The notes below the pieces were generated by a model. That model was not told the DNA's origin and made no database searches. It saw only the letters and a list, made by a program, of their open reading frames with translations. DNA of 64,000 nucleotides from Rhizobium terricola (lineage in GTDB: Bacteria > Pseudomonadota > Alphaproteobacteria > Rhizobiales > Rhizobiaceae), in contig NZ_JABBGK010000002.1 of the NCBI RefSeq assembly GCF_012927355.1, positions 888,758 through 952,757 on the forward strand, in the 5' to 3' direction. The position numbers and the translations under genes were made by a program. Shown one piece after another: positions 1-6,828 of this stretch. Numbering within the stretch: position 1 is the stretch's first letter; the number at the start of each line of letters is the position of its first letter.

Positions 1-30
1 TTCTTGATGAGCTGGTTCATGGGTGAACCC

Positions 31-573
31 TCAGACCGGACCAACAACAGCGGATTTATGCCACTCGATCGAGTGCTCATTCGCCCGCTTCTCGATCGAG
101 CGAACGACGACCGCAGGAGCGATGAGGTAGAGCTTTTCGAAATCATGCTCATCAGTGAGCTGAAGCCGATCCTCGATCTGCGACAGCGTCCCGCAAACGT
201 TGGCACCGCCGAGATCATGCATCGCCGCGTAGCCAACGAAGTGCAGCTTCCGGGTCTCCCAGGTGCGAACTACCGCAGCCCGCGCATCCGCCCGCTGGTT
301 GCTCATGATTTTCGAGGCGTTGGCGAAGCTCATGGCCTTACTGACGTATCCACCACCTGCGGCGAGCTGAACAGCGCAGGCCACCAGCAAGACATCATTG
401 GCGGTGTAGCGTGCGTAGGTCTTTCGCCCGGCGTCGCCCTGATCATCGCCGTAGCCGTCATGCGACAGGAAGGGCAAATCATCCAGACCAGTCTTCGGGT
501 CGACGCGTTGCGCCTGTTTGAACGCGTCGAGATCCATCCCAGCAAGGAGGCAAAGTTGCTTGCGGTTGTACAT
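31..573 (-). CDS. hypothetical protein, phage-region gene
   Basis: I do not recognise this 180-residue protein. The start is supported by AGAGGA seven bases before the ATG. It has no membrane segment or signal peptide. The first 25 residues (MYNRKQLCLLAGMDLDAF) could form a short helix-turn-helix, but this is only an impression. It is the last of four minus-strand genes in the accessory block, each with its own Shine-Dalgarno and its own upstream gap, a layout typical of phage or island cargo genes. The gene runs to within 30 bases of the window edge. Confidence 0.55.
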   Translation of the reverse strand: MYNRKQLCLLAGMDLDAFKQAQRVDPKTGLDDLPFLSHDGYGDDQGDAGRKTYARYTANDVLLVACAVQLAAGGGYVSKAMSFANASKIMSNQRADARAAVVRTWETRKLHFVGYAAMHDLGGANVCGTLSQIEDRLQLTDEHDFEKLYLIAPAVVVRSIEKRANEHSIEWHKSAVVGPV

Positions 574-593
574 CAGAGAATCCTCTAAAGTGT

Positions 594-644
594 GGCGGTA
601 TTTACACCCATAATCTCATTGATGTATGTGGGTGTCAATACGCC
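594..644. promoter_or_regulatory. imperfect dyad between two accessory genes
   Basis: A left arm at 594-610 (GGCGGTATTTACACCCA) is matched by the reverse complement of 629-644 (GGCGTATTGACACCCA) with one indel and one mismatch. It overlaps the 3' end of the gene ending at 616 and lies upstream of the gene starting at 573. It could be an operator or an RNA hairpin. There is no T tract on either side. Confidence 0.3.
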
Positions 645-1029
645 CAGAAATTCGCGATGTTCTCTGCCCTCGGTCGCTAGGCGCTTTCCCCTCCGCCGCC
701 TGCATCGCCTCGGCAACGCGTGCCAGGTCGGCAGCCGGGGCCTCCATAGCTTCAATGCTGGCCCGCACCCGCATCTCCGCATGGTCGATTGCATCCAGCA
801 CCGCGTCGAGGCGCTTCCGCATCAGGTTTGCTGCCTGCTCCAGATCCCGAAGGCGTTCGCTGACCTGAGGCTCGCCGACACACCCCTCAATCATGTCGTT
901 CAGGCTCAGCGCCATCATGCTGGCAATTCCGGCGCTCTCCCTGCATGCCCAGTAGATTGGTGAAAGGTCGTCGACCTTCTCGCCTTCTTTGATCGCAATG
1001 GCGACGTCGCTGATGTTGTACTGCGTCAT
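616..1029 (-). CDS. hypothetical protein, helical
   Basis: This is a 137-residue protein of unknown function. AAGGAG lies about eight bases before the ATG at 1029, so the start is well supported. The middle (residues about 45-115) is rich in Glu, Ala, Arg and Leu and looks like a long amphipathic or coiled-coil helix. No catalytic motif, signal peptide or membrane span is visible. The leader upstream of the gene is one of two near-identical intergenic repeats (1056-1165 and 2054-2160), suggesting that it and its upstream neighbour are controlled in the same way. Confidence 0.55.
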   Translation of the reverse strand: MTQYNISDVAIAIKEGEKVDDLSPIYWACRESAGIASMMALSLNDMIEGCVGEPQVSERLRDLEQAANLMRKRLDAVLDAIDHAEMRVRASIEAMEAPAADLARVAEAMQAAEGKAPSDRGQRTSRISGRIDTHIHQ

Positions 1030-1055
1030 GTTCGTTCTCCTTGTGTCGGTTGTTT

Positions 1056-1165
1056 GCAGACAAGGCTTCGCCCCTGCCCCGACCTGCGTTTTCGAGGGGC
1101 ATCGGCTGAAATCTGATGTTCATTGGTCGTCGAGGTGTGAGGTTTCCCCGATATCGCCGCTAGGC
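1056..1165 (-). repeat. intergenic repeat, copy A
   Basis: This segment is closely similar to 2054-2160. Shared blocks in the same order include GCAG-CAAGGCT, TGCCCCG-CCTGCG, GGGGCA-CGGCT and TTTCCCCGATATC-CCGCTAGGC. It begins next to the stop codon of the upstream minus-strand gene and ends just before the Shine-Dalgarno of the gene starting at 1029. It is therefore probably a duplicated leader or promoter segment rather than coding sequence. Confidence 0.7.
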
Positions 1166-1167
1166 GC

Positions 1168-2028
1168 TCAGGGCTTTCTCGCGGCGTCCGTTAGCGGTGC
1201 CCTCCCCTTCGCAGCCCCTTCTGCCTTGTTCGCGGTCAGCCGCTCAACCAGCGGCAGGATGCTCTTGATCAAGAGGCAAGATTCTTCCGAATAATTTTCG
1301 ATGACCTCGCCCATATCATCCCTTATCCACAAGGCATTGAGCTGCATTTTCGCCACCAGGTCGCCGACAGATTGGCTCTCGCGGGCACAGACGAATTTTT
1401 CCAAGGCAATCGCCAGATCGCTTAGCGTCTCATACTGCCATTGAAGGAATGGGTGAGGAGTACTTTTCGCCCATTCTTTCCACCCCTCGAAATCGCCTCG
1501 AAAGCGGCCGTCGTGGCACTCATTTTCATAAACGCAGATTTGTGACCAAGCCTCGTCTTTCCTCGTCTCCAGGTACGATAGGGCCTTCAATGCAAAATCG
1601 AAGTCCGCGGATGGCTCCAGCGATAAGATGCTCGGGGCTTGCTGTTGGGCCGCTTGCTTGCCGTCGAAGAAATGAAAAGCGGCCTTCACCATTGGCTCGA
1701 CAACTGAATCATCACCCCGATCTAACTCCACTGTGGCCAGCCTCAGCGCTGCAACAGCTTCTTCATGGTTGCGAGCGGGTACAGACCATTGCTGCAATGC
1801 CTCAGTCGGTGGTTCGTAGGTGACGGCAGCAAGTGCCTGGATCTCATCATTGTCGATGAGATCATTTTGATTGAACGCTTCCATACCCTCATAATAGGCA
1901 CTGATCGCCGCCAGCAGATCGTTGGCGGTATCTCCGTGCGGCCGCTCAGTGACGGCCCCCATCAAGCGTGCCGCAGCGCCCAAGATCGAACCGGCCTCGT
2001 TGCTCTCTTCGATTTTCTTGGCAATCAT
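1168..2028 (-). CDS. hypothetical protein, phage-region gene
   Basis: This 286-residue protein is not recognised. An upstream in-frame ATG at 2061 exists, but AAAAGGAG lies just before the ATG at 2028 (first residues MIAKKIEESNEAG), so I chose the latter. The protein is acidic and mostly helical, with an Ala- and Glu-rich N-terminal half and a Trp- and Cys-containing centre (residues about 150-190). No membrane span or known motif is visible. Base composition is less GC-rich than in the core genes to the right, in keeping with acquired DNA. Confidence 0.55.
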   Translation of the reverse strand: MIAKKIEESNEAGSILGAAARLMGAVTERPHGDTANDLLAAISAYYEGMEAFNQNDLIDNDEIQALAAVTYEPPTEALQQWSVPARNHEEAVAALRLATVELDRGDDSVVEPMVKAAFHFFDGKQAAQQQAPSILSLEPSADFDFALKALSYLETRKDEAWSQICVYENECHDGRFRGDFEGWKEWAKSTPHPFLQWQYETLSDLAIALEKFVCARESQSVGDLVAKMQLNALWIRDDMGEVIENYSEESCLLIKSILPLVERLTANKAEGAAKGRAPLTDAARKP

Positions 2029-2053
2029 GTCAGTCACTCCTTTTGTGGAAATC

Positions 2054-2160
2054 GCAGGCAAGGCTCCGCCCTGCCCCGGCCTGCGCTTTCAGGGGCAACG
2101 GCTAAGATCTGATTTCTGGAATGGATCGGGCCCTAGATTTCCCCGATATCCCCGCTAGGC
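2054..2160 (-). repeat. intergenic repeat, copy B
   Basis: This is the second copy of the leader repeat found at 1056-1165. It starts at the stop codon of the small ribbon-helix-helix gene and ends before the Shine-Dalgarno of the gene starting at 2028. The middle is the least conserved part, while the two flanks match closely, which suggests that the ends carry the function. Confidence 0.7.
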
Positions 2161-2319
2161 TTTGCAGATATTCTCGCTGCCACGCGCGGTCGCCTCGCGT
2201 TCCATCTTCTCGCGCAATGCCAGGATGATCTCAGCGCTCTGCGAGCGGAGATTCCGCTCCGCCCTGTCGGCGAGCCATTCCTTGATCTCAGTTGGTATCG
2301 TCAGCTTGAACTGTTTCAT
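2155..2319 (-). CDS. small ribbon-helix-helix (Arc-like) regulator
   Basis: The ATG at 2319 gives a 54-residue protein beginning MKQFKLTIPTEIKEWLADRA. The short beta strand (KQFKLTIP) followed by two helices is the ribbon-helix-helix fold of Arc and MetJ type repressors, which bind DNA as dimers through the strand. An in-frame ATG at 2346 exists but lies inside the operator array. The gene is divergent from a second Arc-like gene, and the 88 bases between them carry three copies of an 11-bp dyad 26 bp apart, probably bound by one or both proteins. A minus-strand TTGACG at 2376-2381, between the second and third operators, could be the -35 element of this gene. Confidence 0.65.
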   Translation of the reverse strand: MKQFKLTIPTEIKEWLADRAERNLRSQSAEIILALREKMEREATARGSENICKA

Positions 2320-2329
2320 GGCCCACCAT

Positions 2330-2396
2330 GTACCTATTAGGTTCATTTTTGGTAGGTACCTTATAGGTCCGATTGCGTCAAGTACCTAAATGGTGC
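2330..2396. promoter_or_regulatory. three tandem operators between divergent RHH genes
   Basis: Three sites fit GTACCT-WWWW-GGT-N-C: 2330-2344, 2356-2370 and 2382-2396. Their dyad cores are ACCTATTAGGT (2332-2342), ACCTTATAGGT (2358-2368) and ACCTAAATGGT (2384-2394). The first two are perfect dyads and the third has one mismatch. The spacing between centres is exactly 26 bp each time. The array fills the gap between the two divergent ribbon-helix-helix genes. Confidence 0.75.
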
Positions 2397-2407
2397 ATCC
2401 ATGGCCT

Positions 2408-2764
2408 ATGCCGCCAAAACAGACAGATCCACAGTTCAAGCTCCGGATGACGCCGGAGATCAAGGACGCGATTGAAACCGCGGCAGCGCGCAACAATCGC
2501 TCGATGAACGCTGAGATATTAGCCCGCCTTCAGGCCTCGATCGACGGCACCGCAGAAGGCATGCCAAGCACCGACCTGCTGGCGGACCTTCGTGAAGAGC
2601 GCGGGCGCCTGGAAAGGCTTCTGGCCGAATACGTCTTCCTCTTCCGTGCCGACGTCGGCGGATCGCCCGAGGAGCTGCGCAAGCAATTCGACGAGATCCA
2701 GCGCAGCCGCGAGCGCGAGCGACCGAGAGCAGCAGATCGCGTGGCCAAGGAGGGGCGAGACTGA
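2408..2764 (+). CDS. Arc-family DNA-binding protein
   Basis: Starting at the ATG at 2408 this is a 118-residue protein. Residues about 9-48 (DPQFKLRMTPEIKDAIETAA, then NNRSMNAEILARL) match the Arc / ribbon-helix-helix pattern. They are followed by a Glu- and Arg-rich helical C-terminus that may form a coiled coil. An in-frame ATG at 2390 falls inside the third operator, and no clear Shine-Dalgarno precedes 2408, so the exact start is open. Its TGA overlaps the ATG of the next gene by one base, so the two are probably translated together. The likely role is an autoregulated switch with the opposing small regulator. Confidence 0.7.
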   Translation: MPPKQTDPQFKLRMTPEIKDAIETAAARNNRSMNAEILARLQASIDGTAEGMPSTDLLADLREERGRLERLLAEYVFLFRADVGGSPEELRKQFDEIQRSRERERPRAADRVAKEGRD

Positions 2765-3198
2765 TGGACATCGCGGCAGCACTGGCAATAGCAGGCCAGG
2801 CAATCGGTCTGGTCAAGGATTTACGCGAGATCGACAAGGGCCTCGACACGGCAGAGTACAAGGCGAAAATGGCCGAGCTCTACTCATCCCTCGCCGATGT
2901 CAAAATGGCGCTATCTGACGCGCAGATGGCTCTACGCGAGAAGGATCAGGAGATACACGAACTGCGGGCCAAGTTCGAGCTGCGCACCAAGTTGGTCGAA
3001 GTCGACGGGTTCAGATATGAAACCCACGAAAGCGGAAAACCAAAGGGAGTGCCGTTCTGCCCTCGATGCGAACAGAATTCCAGTCGGCTGTATCGCCTTA
3101 CTCGCTTTAAAGGGATGATCATATACAAGTGTCCAGAGTGCAACGCTGAGTACAAGCCAGTACACGCTTACCCATGGACCGAAACAGATCCACGATAG
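2764..3198 (+). CDS. zinc-ribbon protein with coiled-coil N-terminus
   Basis: This is a 144-residue protein whose start overlaps the stop of the Arc-like gene (TGATG). Residues about 10-75 are helical and heptad-like (repeated Leu, Ala, Glu and Lys). The C-terminal third carries a CPRC at about residue 99 and a CPEC about 29 residues later, a classical zinc-ribbon spacing. Proteins of this plan are frequent in prophages and islands, but their role is not established. Coupling to the regulator suggests either a regulatory partner or first cargo of the switch. Confidence 0.6.
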   Translation: MDIAAALAIAGQAIGLVKDLREIDKGLDTAEYKAKMAELYSSLADVKMALSDAQMALREKDQEIHELRAKFELRTKLVEVDGFRYETHESGKPKGVPFCPRCEQNSSRLYRLTRFKGMIIYKCPECNAEYKPVHAYPWTETDPR

Positions 3199-3249
3199 CC
3201 CCATTTCTGGGTGCCGATAACCTCTAACTTTCCGGAAGCCAGAAACGGC

Positions 3250-3270
3250 AACTGGGGAATTTCCCCAGTT
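3250..3270. promoter_or_regulatory. perfect 21-bp palindrome between convergent genes
   Basis: AACTGGGGAA and TTCCCCAGTT are 10-bp perfect arms around a single T. A second shorter dyad, GCGGA-ATC-TCCGC, follows about 30 bases further on. The site lies between the zinc-ribbon gene and the minus-strand two-TM gene. It lacks a T tract, so it is either a weak bidirectional terminator or a protein-binding site. Confidence 0.4.
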
Positions 3271-3330
3271 CTGACGTGGTCAATTTGATCCACCGACTGC
3301 GGAATCTCCGCGGTTGCCAGAGCGCTGACA

Positions 3331-3765
3331 CTAGGTCTCGTCGGTGCTTCCACCCAGCAGCTTGACCAAGTAGTTGATCACTTTCCCGAGCCAAGATGTG
3401 TCCGACCACTCTCCGGTGAGAATGACGCGCATGAACAGCGCGCAACTCAGGAGCCCCACCGCACAAACGAGCGTTGCCACGATGCCAGCGAAGATAATGA
3501 GGGAGGTCAGGGCGGCCAGCGTTACGGCCAGAAGCAGTGCCGCGAGCACGAGGCCCAGGTTATAACTGCCGACGATACGCTTGTTTTCTTCATCGCGTTG
3601 CGCCACGACAGCTTTCGCTAGGTCTGGATCAACTTCCGCGAGCTTTCGTAGCTCGGCTAGGTCATTCGCATAATAATGCAAATGATTGATCAGAAGGTGG
3701 TTCCCATTCTGGGATCCACCCTCATTTCCGTCATCTGTTTTTTTCGGCGGTAGAATTTCGACCAT
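3331..3765 (-). CDS. small membrane protein, two TM segments
   Basis: From the ATG at 3765 the product is 144 residues. The first 70 are polar (MVEILPPKKTDDGNEGG onward). Two adjacent hydrophobic segments follow at about residues 70-90 and 92-115, and a short tail containing a Trp-rich turn ends the protein. This hairpin topology with a cytosolic N-terminal extension is seen in many unassigned phage or island membrane proteins. No Shine-Dalgarno precedes 3765, and the start lies inside the 3' end of the upstream small gene, so translational coupling is possible. Function is unknown. Confidence 0.5.
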   Translation of the reverse strand: MVEILPPKKTDDGNEGGSQNGNHLLINHLHYYANDLAELRKLAEVDPDLAKAVVAQRDEENKRIVGSYNLGLVLAALLLAVTLAALTSLIIFAGIVATLVCAVGLLSCALFMRVILTGEWSDTSWLGKVINYLVKLLGGSTDET

Positions 3766-3937
3766 GATGCGCAGTTGTCGCAGATTCGCGCTTCGATTGC
3801 GAGACCACCGTGGTTTTGTCAGACCGCTTTTCCGTAACGAACGCACCACTGACAGCGGCGCGAAGCGGCGCGAGCGTCATCAGATCTTCCACACCCTTAC
3901 GGAACGCATGACGATCAATCCTGACTGTGTTGCTCAT
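3731..3937 (-). CDS. hypothetical small basic protein
   Basis: This 68-residue protein starts at 3937 after a strong AGGAGG. It opens MSNTVRIDRHAFRKGVEDLM and ends in a Lys, Arg and Ser-rich tail. No domain is recognised. Its last 35 bases overlap the start region of the downstream two-TM gene, suggesting that the two are co-expressed. An upstream in-frame ATG at 4111 would give a longer product, but the Shine-Dalgarno argues against it. Confidence 0.5.
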   Translation of the reverse strand: MSNTVRIDRHAFRKGVEDLMTLAPLRAAVSGAFVTEKRSDKTTVVSQSKRESATTAHHGRNSTAEKNR

Positions 3938-3973
3938 TACAGAACCTCCTGTCCTGCTTTTTGTTTTTTTCAT

Positions 3974-4010
3974 AAGTGGCATATAGGGACTCTGCCCGCA
4001 ATAGCCACTT
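3974..4010. promoter_or_regulatory. dyad upstream of small basic protein gene
   Basis: AAGTGGC at 3974-3980 is repeated inverted as GCCACTT at 4004-4010. It lies about 40 bases upstream of the gene starting at 3937, in an AT-richer stretch (3938-4184) with no other gene. It could be an operator; nothing else in this gap is recognisable. Confidence 0.25.
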
Positions 4011-4184
4011 TTGATGAGGCGAATTTGCTGCTCACGAATTTGACCAGCACGTAAATACAACTTCATGCACATCATAGTGTTCGAAGCTTGCCCGAGGAAA
4101 AATCGTCTCAAAAATTTATGAACGAATTGTGGGCACCGGCATCAATCAACTCAATGGTGGTCAAATTGCCACCTGCAAAGCTGC

Positions 4185-4534
4185 CTACCTATGCCAAGAT
4201 CCGGCTGGCCGACCGACCGTCGCCGACCTGCCGCGTCGCCTGGGCATAAGCTGCATCGGCCCGCGTGCGTGCAGCTTCGCGAGGTCCTTCAGCTCGTCGA
4301 GGGGAATGCCGGCGGCGGCGGCGCCACGATCGAAGGCGGTGTCGATCTCGTCGATCGACACCGGGATCTCGGTTGCCATGTCCTTGATCTGTCCGCCAAG
4401 CTTCGCCATCTGCTCGGCCGTCGCACCGCAACGTAAAGATCGCCGAAGGTCGGTTCCCGCAGAACGATCGTGTCGAACGGCTCCATGCCCGGAACCTCGT
4501 AGCGGCGCGATAGCCTGGTGGTTGTCGTTGTCAT
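4185..4534 (-). pseudogene. phage tail-assembly-like gene, frameshifted
   Basis: The first phase from 4534 reads MTTTTTRLSRRYEVPGMEPF, then VLREPTFGDL. This resembles the N-terminus of Mu gp41 / P2 E type tail-assembly proteins, in which a beta-rich segment ends in LREPT-x-GD. After about codon 33 this phase turns Arg- and Ser-rich and loses coding character. From about 4430 the reading shifts to another phase (ATAEQMAKLGGQIKDMA), which stays protein-like until about 4240 before degenerating and stopping at 4185. The best explanation is a one- or two-base frameshift near the GATCTTTACG stretch in a truncated gene. Its ATG overlaps the stop of the upstream gene (ATGA). The family assignment is tentative. 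Confidence 0.45.
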
Positions 4535-5151
4535 GGGGTGATCCTCTCTTCGAAGTGGATGTCGATTTCGATTCCGGCCTCTTCAGCCGTGGCGGCTTCT
4601 GCAGCGATCGCCAGCAGGTGTTTTGCGACGTCGGCCCGGAGCCCGCGCACCTTCTCCTGAAGGACGCGGCGGAGCTGCGGCTCTCCCTTCAGCGCGGCTT
4701 CGTGGACCTCGGATATCCAGGACATCGGCGCGCCTATGTCGCGGATTATCGTTTCGCTGACCTTGATCAGCGCCGTTTCGAGGCCGTGGTCTCCCTTGAC
4801 CGGGACGACCTGCCGAGTGCGCTCCGCGAAGTCGAGCGCCTTCAACTTCGCGTCGTAGTGAGCGCGGTCGGTCTGAGCGTCCCGTAGGGCTGCTGTCGGA
4901 GCTGTGGTCGATGAGCCGCGACGCATCTCCGTGCCGATCTCCCGCGCCGCATCTCCAGCCCGACCGATTGCGTGGTCATAGCTGGCCAGCTCGACGAGCC
5001 GGGACCGACCTTGCCGCCTGGTCGTCAGATGACCGCTGTGCTCGAGGCGGTCGACCCGCTCGGAAGCCGACTGGCGTGAGATGCCCTTGAGGCGTGCCAG
5101 TTCGGCGATCGTCACCCAAAGGCCTTCCGGTTCTATCTCACTCATGTTCAC
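4531..5151 (-). CDS. winged-helix / terminase small-subunit-like phage protein
   Basis: This is a 206-residue protein. Residues about 10-55 (IAELARLKGISRQSASERVD) form a MarR- or Nu1-like winged helix. Residues about 90-190 carry the pattern of Nu1-type terminase small subunits: a D-x-x-x-A-x-Y-x-A-K-L segment, a conserved VPV or V-S-R turn and a helical C-terminus ending in an acidic patch. Terminase small subunits recognise phage DNA for packaging. It lies directly downstream of the replication gene and overlaps the tail-assembly-like fragment by four bases. The large terminase subunit expected next is absent, so genes have been lost here. A plain MarR-type regulator is the alternative. Confidence 0.5.
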   Translation of the reverse strand: MNMSEIEPEGLWVTIAELARLKGISRQSASERVDRLEHSGHLTTRRQGRSRLVELASYDHAIGRAGDAAREIGTEMRRGSSTTAPTAALRDAQTDRAHYDAKLKALDFAERTRQVVPVKGDHGLETALIKVSETIIRDIGAPMSWISEVHEAALKGEPQLRRVLQEKVRGLRADVAKHLLAIAAEAATAEEAGIEIDIHFEERITP

Positions 5152-5195
5152 CTTGCCGATCTTTGTCAGGTAGTGTAATGTTGTCAGGTATTTAG

Positions 5196-6536
5196 TCAGG
5201 TCGTCAGGTCAGCATTTTTTGGGCTGTCACTAGCGGAGGCGCGGGGTCGTCCCGGCCCGCTTGGGGTGGGTGCCTGGGAAGGACCCGCAAGGGGGGTGGG
5301 GGTGGTGGCTAAATTCGCCACCTCGGTCGGCCCTCCCTTCGGAAACCAGACGTACTTCACAGCGCTCGGCAGCTTCAGCCATGGCCACCCCTTCTCAGTG
5401 AAGTGGATTTGCCATTCGTGGAAGGCGGCGGAGTCGACGGCGAGGGCTTCCATCTCCGGCAGTGTCGCCGACAGCTCGGCCGCCACTGTTGAGCCTTTGC
5501 CCTCCAGCGCCTGGTGGAACATGAAGTTCACTTTCGGCCACCCATAGAGCGCCAGACGGTTGCGCTGCTCGCTCATGCCGATCGCCGTTCCCTGCTCGAT
5601 CTGCTTCGCCAGAAAGGCGGGCGCAGGAGGCAGTGGCGCGTGAGGCTTGCTCAGCTCGGCAAGGACGCCGACCATCCACGCTTTGCCGAAAGGTGCGGCC
5701 ACCTTGCAGGTGGAAGCATCGGCCTCGTCTGGCACGCTCTCCCAGAGCCTTTCCCGGAGATAGGTCGACGGCACTGGTGTGTGATCCTTGCCATTCCTTC
5801 GGAGCATCGAGATCCATGCGTCGCGCTTCCCGGCTGCTGCGGTTCGCTCCTCCTCGCTCAGAGCGAACCATTCACGTTCGGCCTTGGAGAGTGACAGCCC
5901 TTCGAAGCCGGGCCAGTTTTTGACGAGACGCCGGAAGGCTCTCTGATCAGACTTGCTCGCCTCGCGAGAACTGTCGTCGCCATCGACGGTTTCAGAAATG
6001 GTCCGCGTCTGGGACCTTTTTTCAGAACCGTTTCCGTCGAAAACATTTTCTTCAGAAATATTTCGGGAATCGCTCTCTCGTGTGCGCGCATGCGCACTGA
6101 GAGGTTCCTTTGATGGTTCTATGACGGTTAGGGTGACGCCCACGTCACCCCCTGGCGCCGAATTTGTCACCCCTTCCGCCGGATTTGTCACCCGGTGACA
6201 ATTTGTCGGGGGTGCCAATTTGTCACCCCTTTTGAGCGCGTCGCACTGTGCAAAGAGATCCGGGAAAGCGTCCAGCTTTTCGACGTCAATCTTGTACTTG
6301 TTCGTTCCGCTCGGTCCTGCGTTCGGCATGATCCTGATCAGGCCGGAGCGCTCCAGCGCGCGAAGGCAGCGCTGTGTGTTTCGCTCGCTCATCCGCGCCT
6401 TGGTGGCCAGATATGGGATGCCGGGATAGGCCGTGCCGCGATCGTCGGCGTTGTCCGCGAGGGCCTGCAACAGGAGAAGTTCGCCGCCTTGAACGGGCGC
6501 CTTGCTCCATACCATCGACATGATCCGGATGCTCAT
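5196..6536 (-). CDS. phage replication protein with N-terminal helix-turn-helix
   Basis: This is a 446-residue protein. Residues about 6-80 have the pattern of phage replication initiators of the HTH_36 type: MVWSKAPVQGGELLLLQALA, then a YPGI-PYLA step and SERNTQRCLRALERSGLIR as recognition region. Residues about 100-200 are low-complexity and variable and are encoded by DNA carrying iteron-like repeats. The C-terminal half is helical with several Trp residues, and the tail is Pro- and Ala-rich. In lambda-type phages the initiator gene contains the origin, and this gene has the same plan. The ATG at 6536 follows a GAGGTG. It lies 13 bases after the stop of a possible leader ORF and heads the minus-strand phage genes. 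Confidence 0.65.
   Translation of the reverse strand: MSIRIMSMVWSKAPVQGGELLLLQALADNADDRGTAYPGIPYLATKARMSERNTQRCLRALERSGLIRIMPNAGPSGTNKYKIDVEKLDAFPDLFAQCDALKRGDKLAPPTNCHRVTNPAEGVTNSAPGGDVGVTLTVIEPSKEPLSAHARTRESDSRNISEENVFDGNGSEKRSQTRTISETVDGDDSSREASKSDQRAFRRLVKNWPGFEGLSLSKAEREWFALSEEERTAAAGKRDAWISMLRRNGKDHTPVPSTYLRERLWESVPDEADASTCKVAAPFGKAWMVGVLAELSKPHAPLPPAPAFLAKQIEQGTAIGMSEQRNRLALYGWPKVNFMFHQALEGKGSTVAAELSATLPEMEALAVDSAAFHEWQIHFTEKGWPWLKLPSAVKYVWFPKGGPTEVANLATTPTPLAGPSQAPTPSGPGRPRASASDSPKNADLTT
6161..6224. repeat. iteron-like repeats inside the replication gene (candidate phage origin)
   Basis: Four direct copies of (A/G)ATTTGTC lie at 6161-6168, 6182-6189, 6200-6207 and 6217-6224, three of them followed by ACCC. 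The starts are 21, 18 and 17 bp apart. A perfect dyad GTCACC-C-GGTGAC spans 6187-6199, and GGTGAC and GTCACC also face each other at about 6132-6149. On the minus strand these are followed by a relatively AT-rich stretch (about 5990-6070). Repeats in the initiator gene next to AT-rich DNA match the layout of the lambda ori within gene O. Confidence 0.55.
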
Positions 6537-6549
6537 GACAGCACCTCGA

Positions 6550-6663
6550 TCAGGTTGGGAGAGGCGTCGATTTTTCCAACGATTTCAATAGCCAGAAAGT
6601 GACGGTTAGGAGGGCTAAGTCTTTGGCAAATAAGGCGGTCAACAGAACCTCCCTGTCCGCCAT
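6550..6663 (-). CDS. possible leader mini-ORF upstream of replication gene
   Basis: A 37-codon frame from an ATG at 6663, or 30 codons from a TTG at 6642, ends 13 bases before the replication gene. The TTG is preceded by AGGGAGG at good spacing, while the ATG has a Shine-Dalgarno that is too close. The peptide has a short hydrophobic run (LALLTVTFWLLKSL). It may be a small membrane peptide or only a coupling leader. Confidence 0.3.
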   Translation of the reverse strand: MADREVLLTALFAKDLALLTVTFWLLKSLEKSTPLPT

Positions 6664-6828
6664 ATCCTTGCAAATCACTGACGCTTCGGAAGAAATCGTA
6701 CCCGCTTCGCTCTTGAGCTGCGGCGTCACGGCATGGTTTGGCTCGCTTGGAAAGCGGCCCGAAGGCGCAGGACTGTTTGTCCTGGGCTCCCCGACAGCCC
6801 TCACCCTGACCCTCGCATGATCCGGCGC

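Noticed and set aside
4289..4534. Annotating the first phase of the tail-like gene as an intact 81-aa protein
   Set aside because: After about codon 33 it becomes Arg-, Ser- and Pro-rich with poor third-position bias while another phase is protein-like, which fits a frameshift better.
6537..6828. Search for an attachment-site repeat or tRNA at the right border of the phage block
   Set aside because: No tRNA-like structure was found and no convincing direct repeat could be matched within the window; the left border lies outside.
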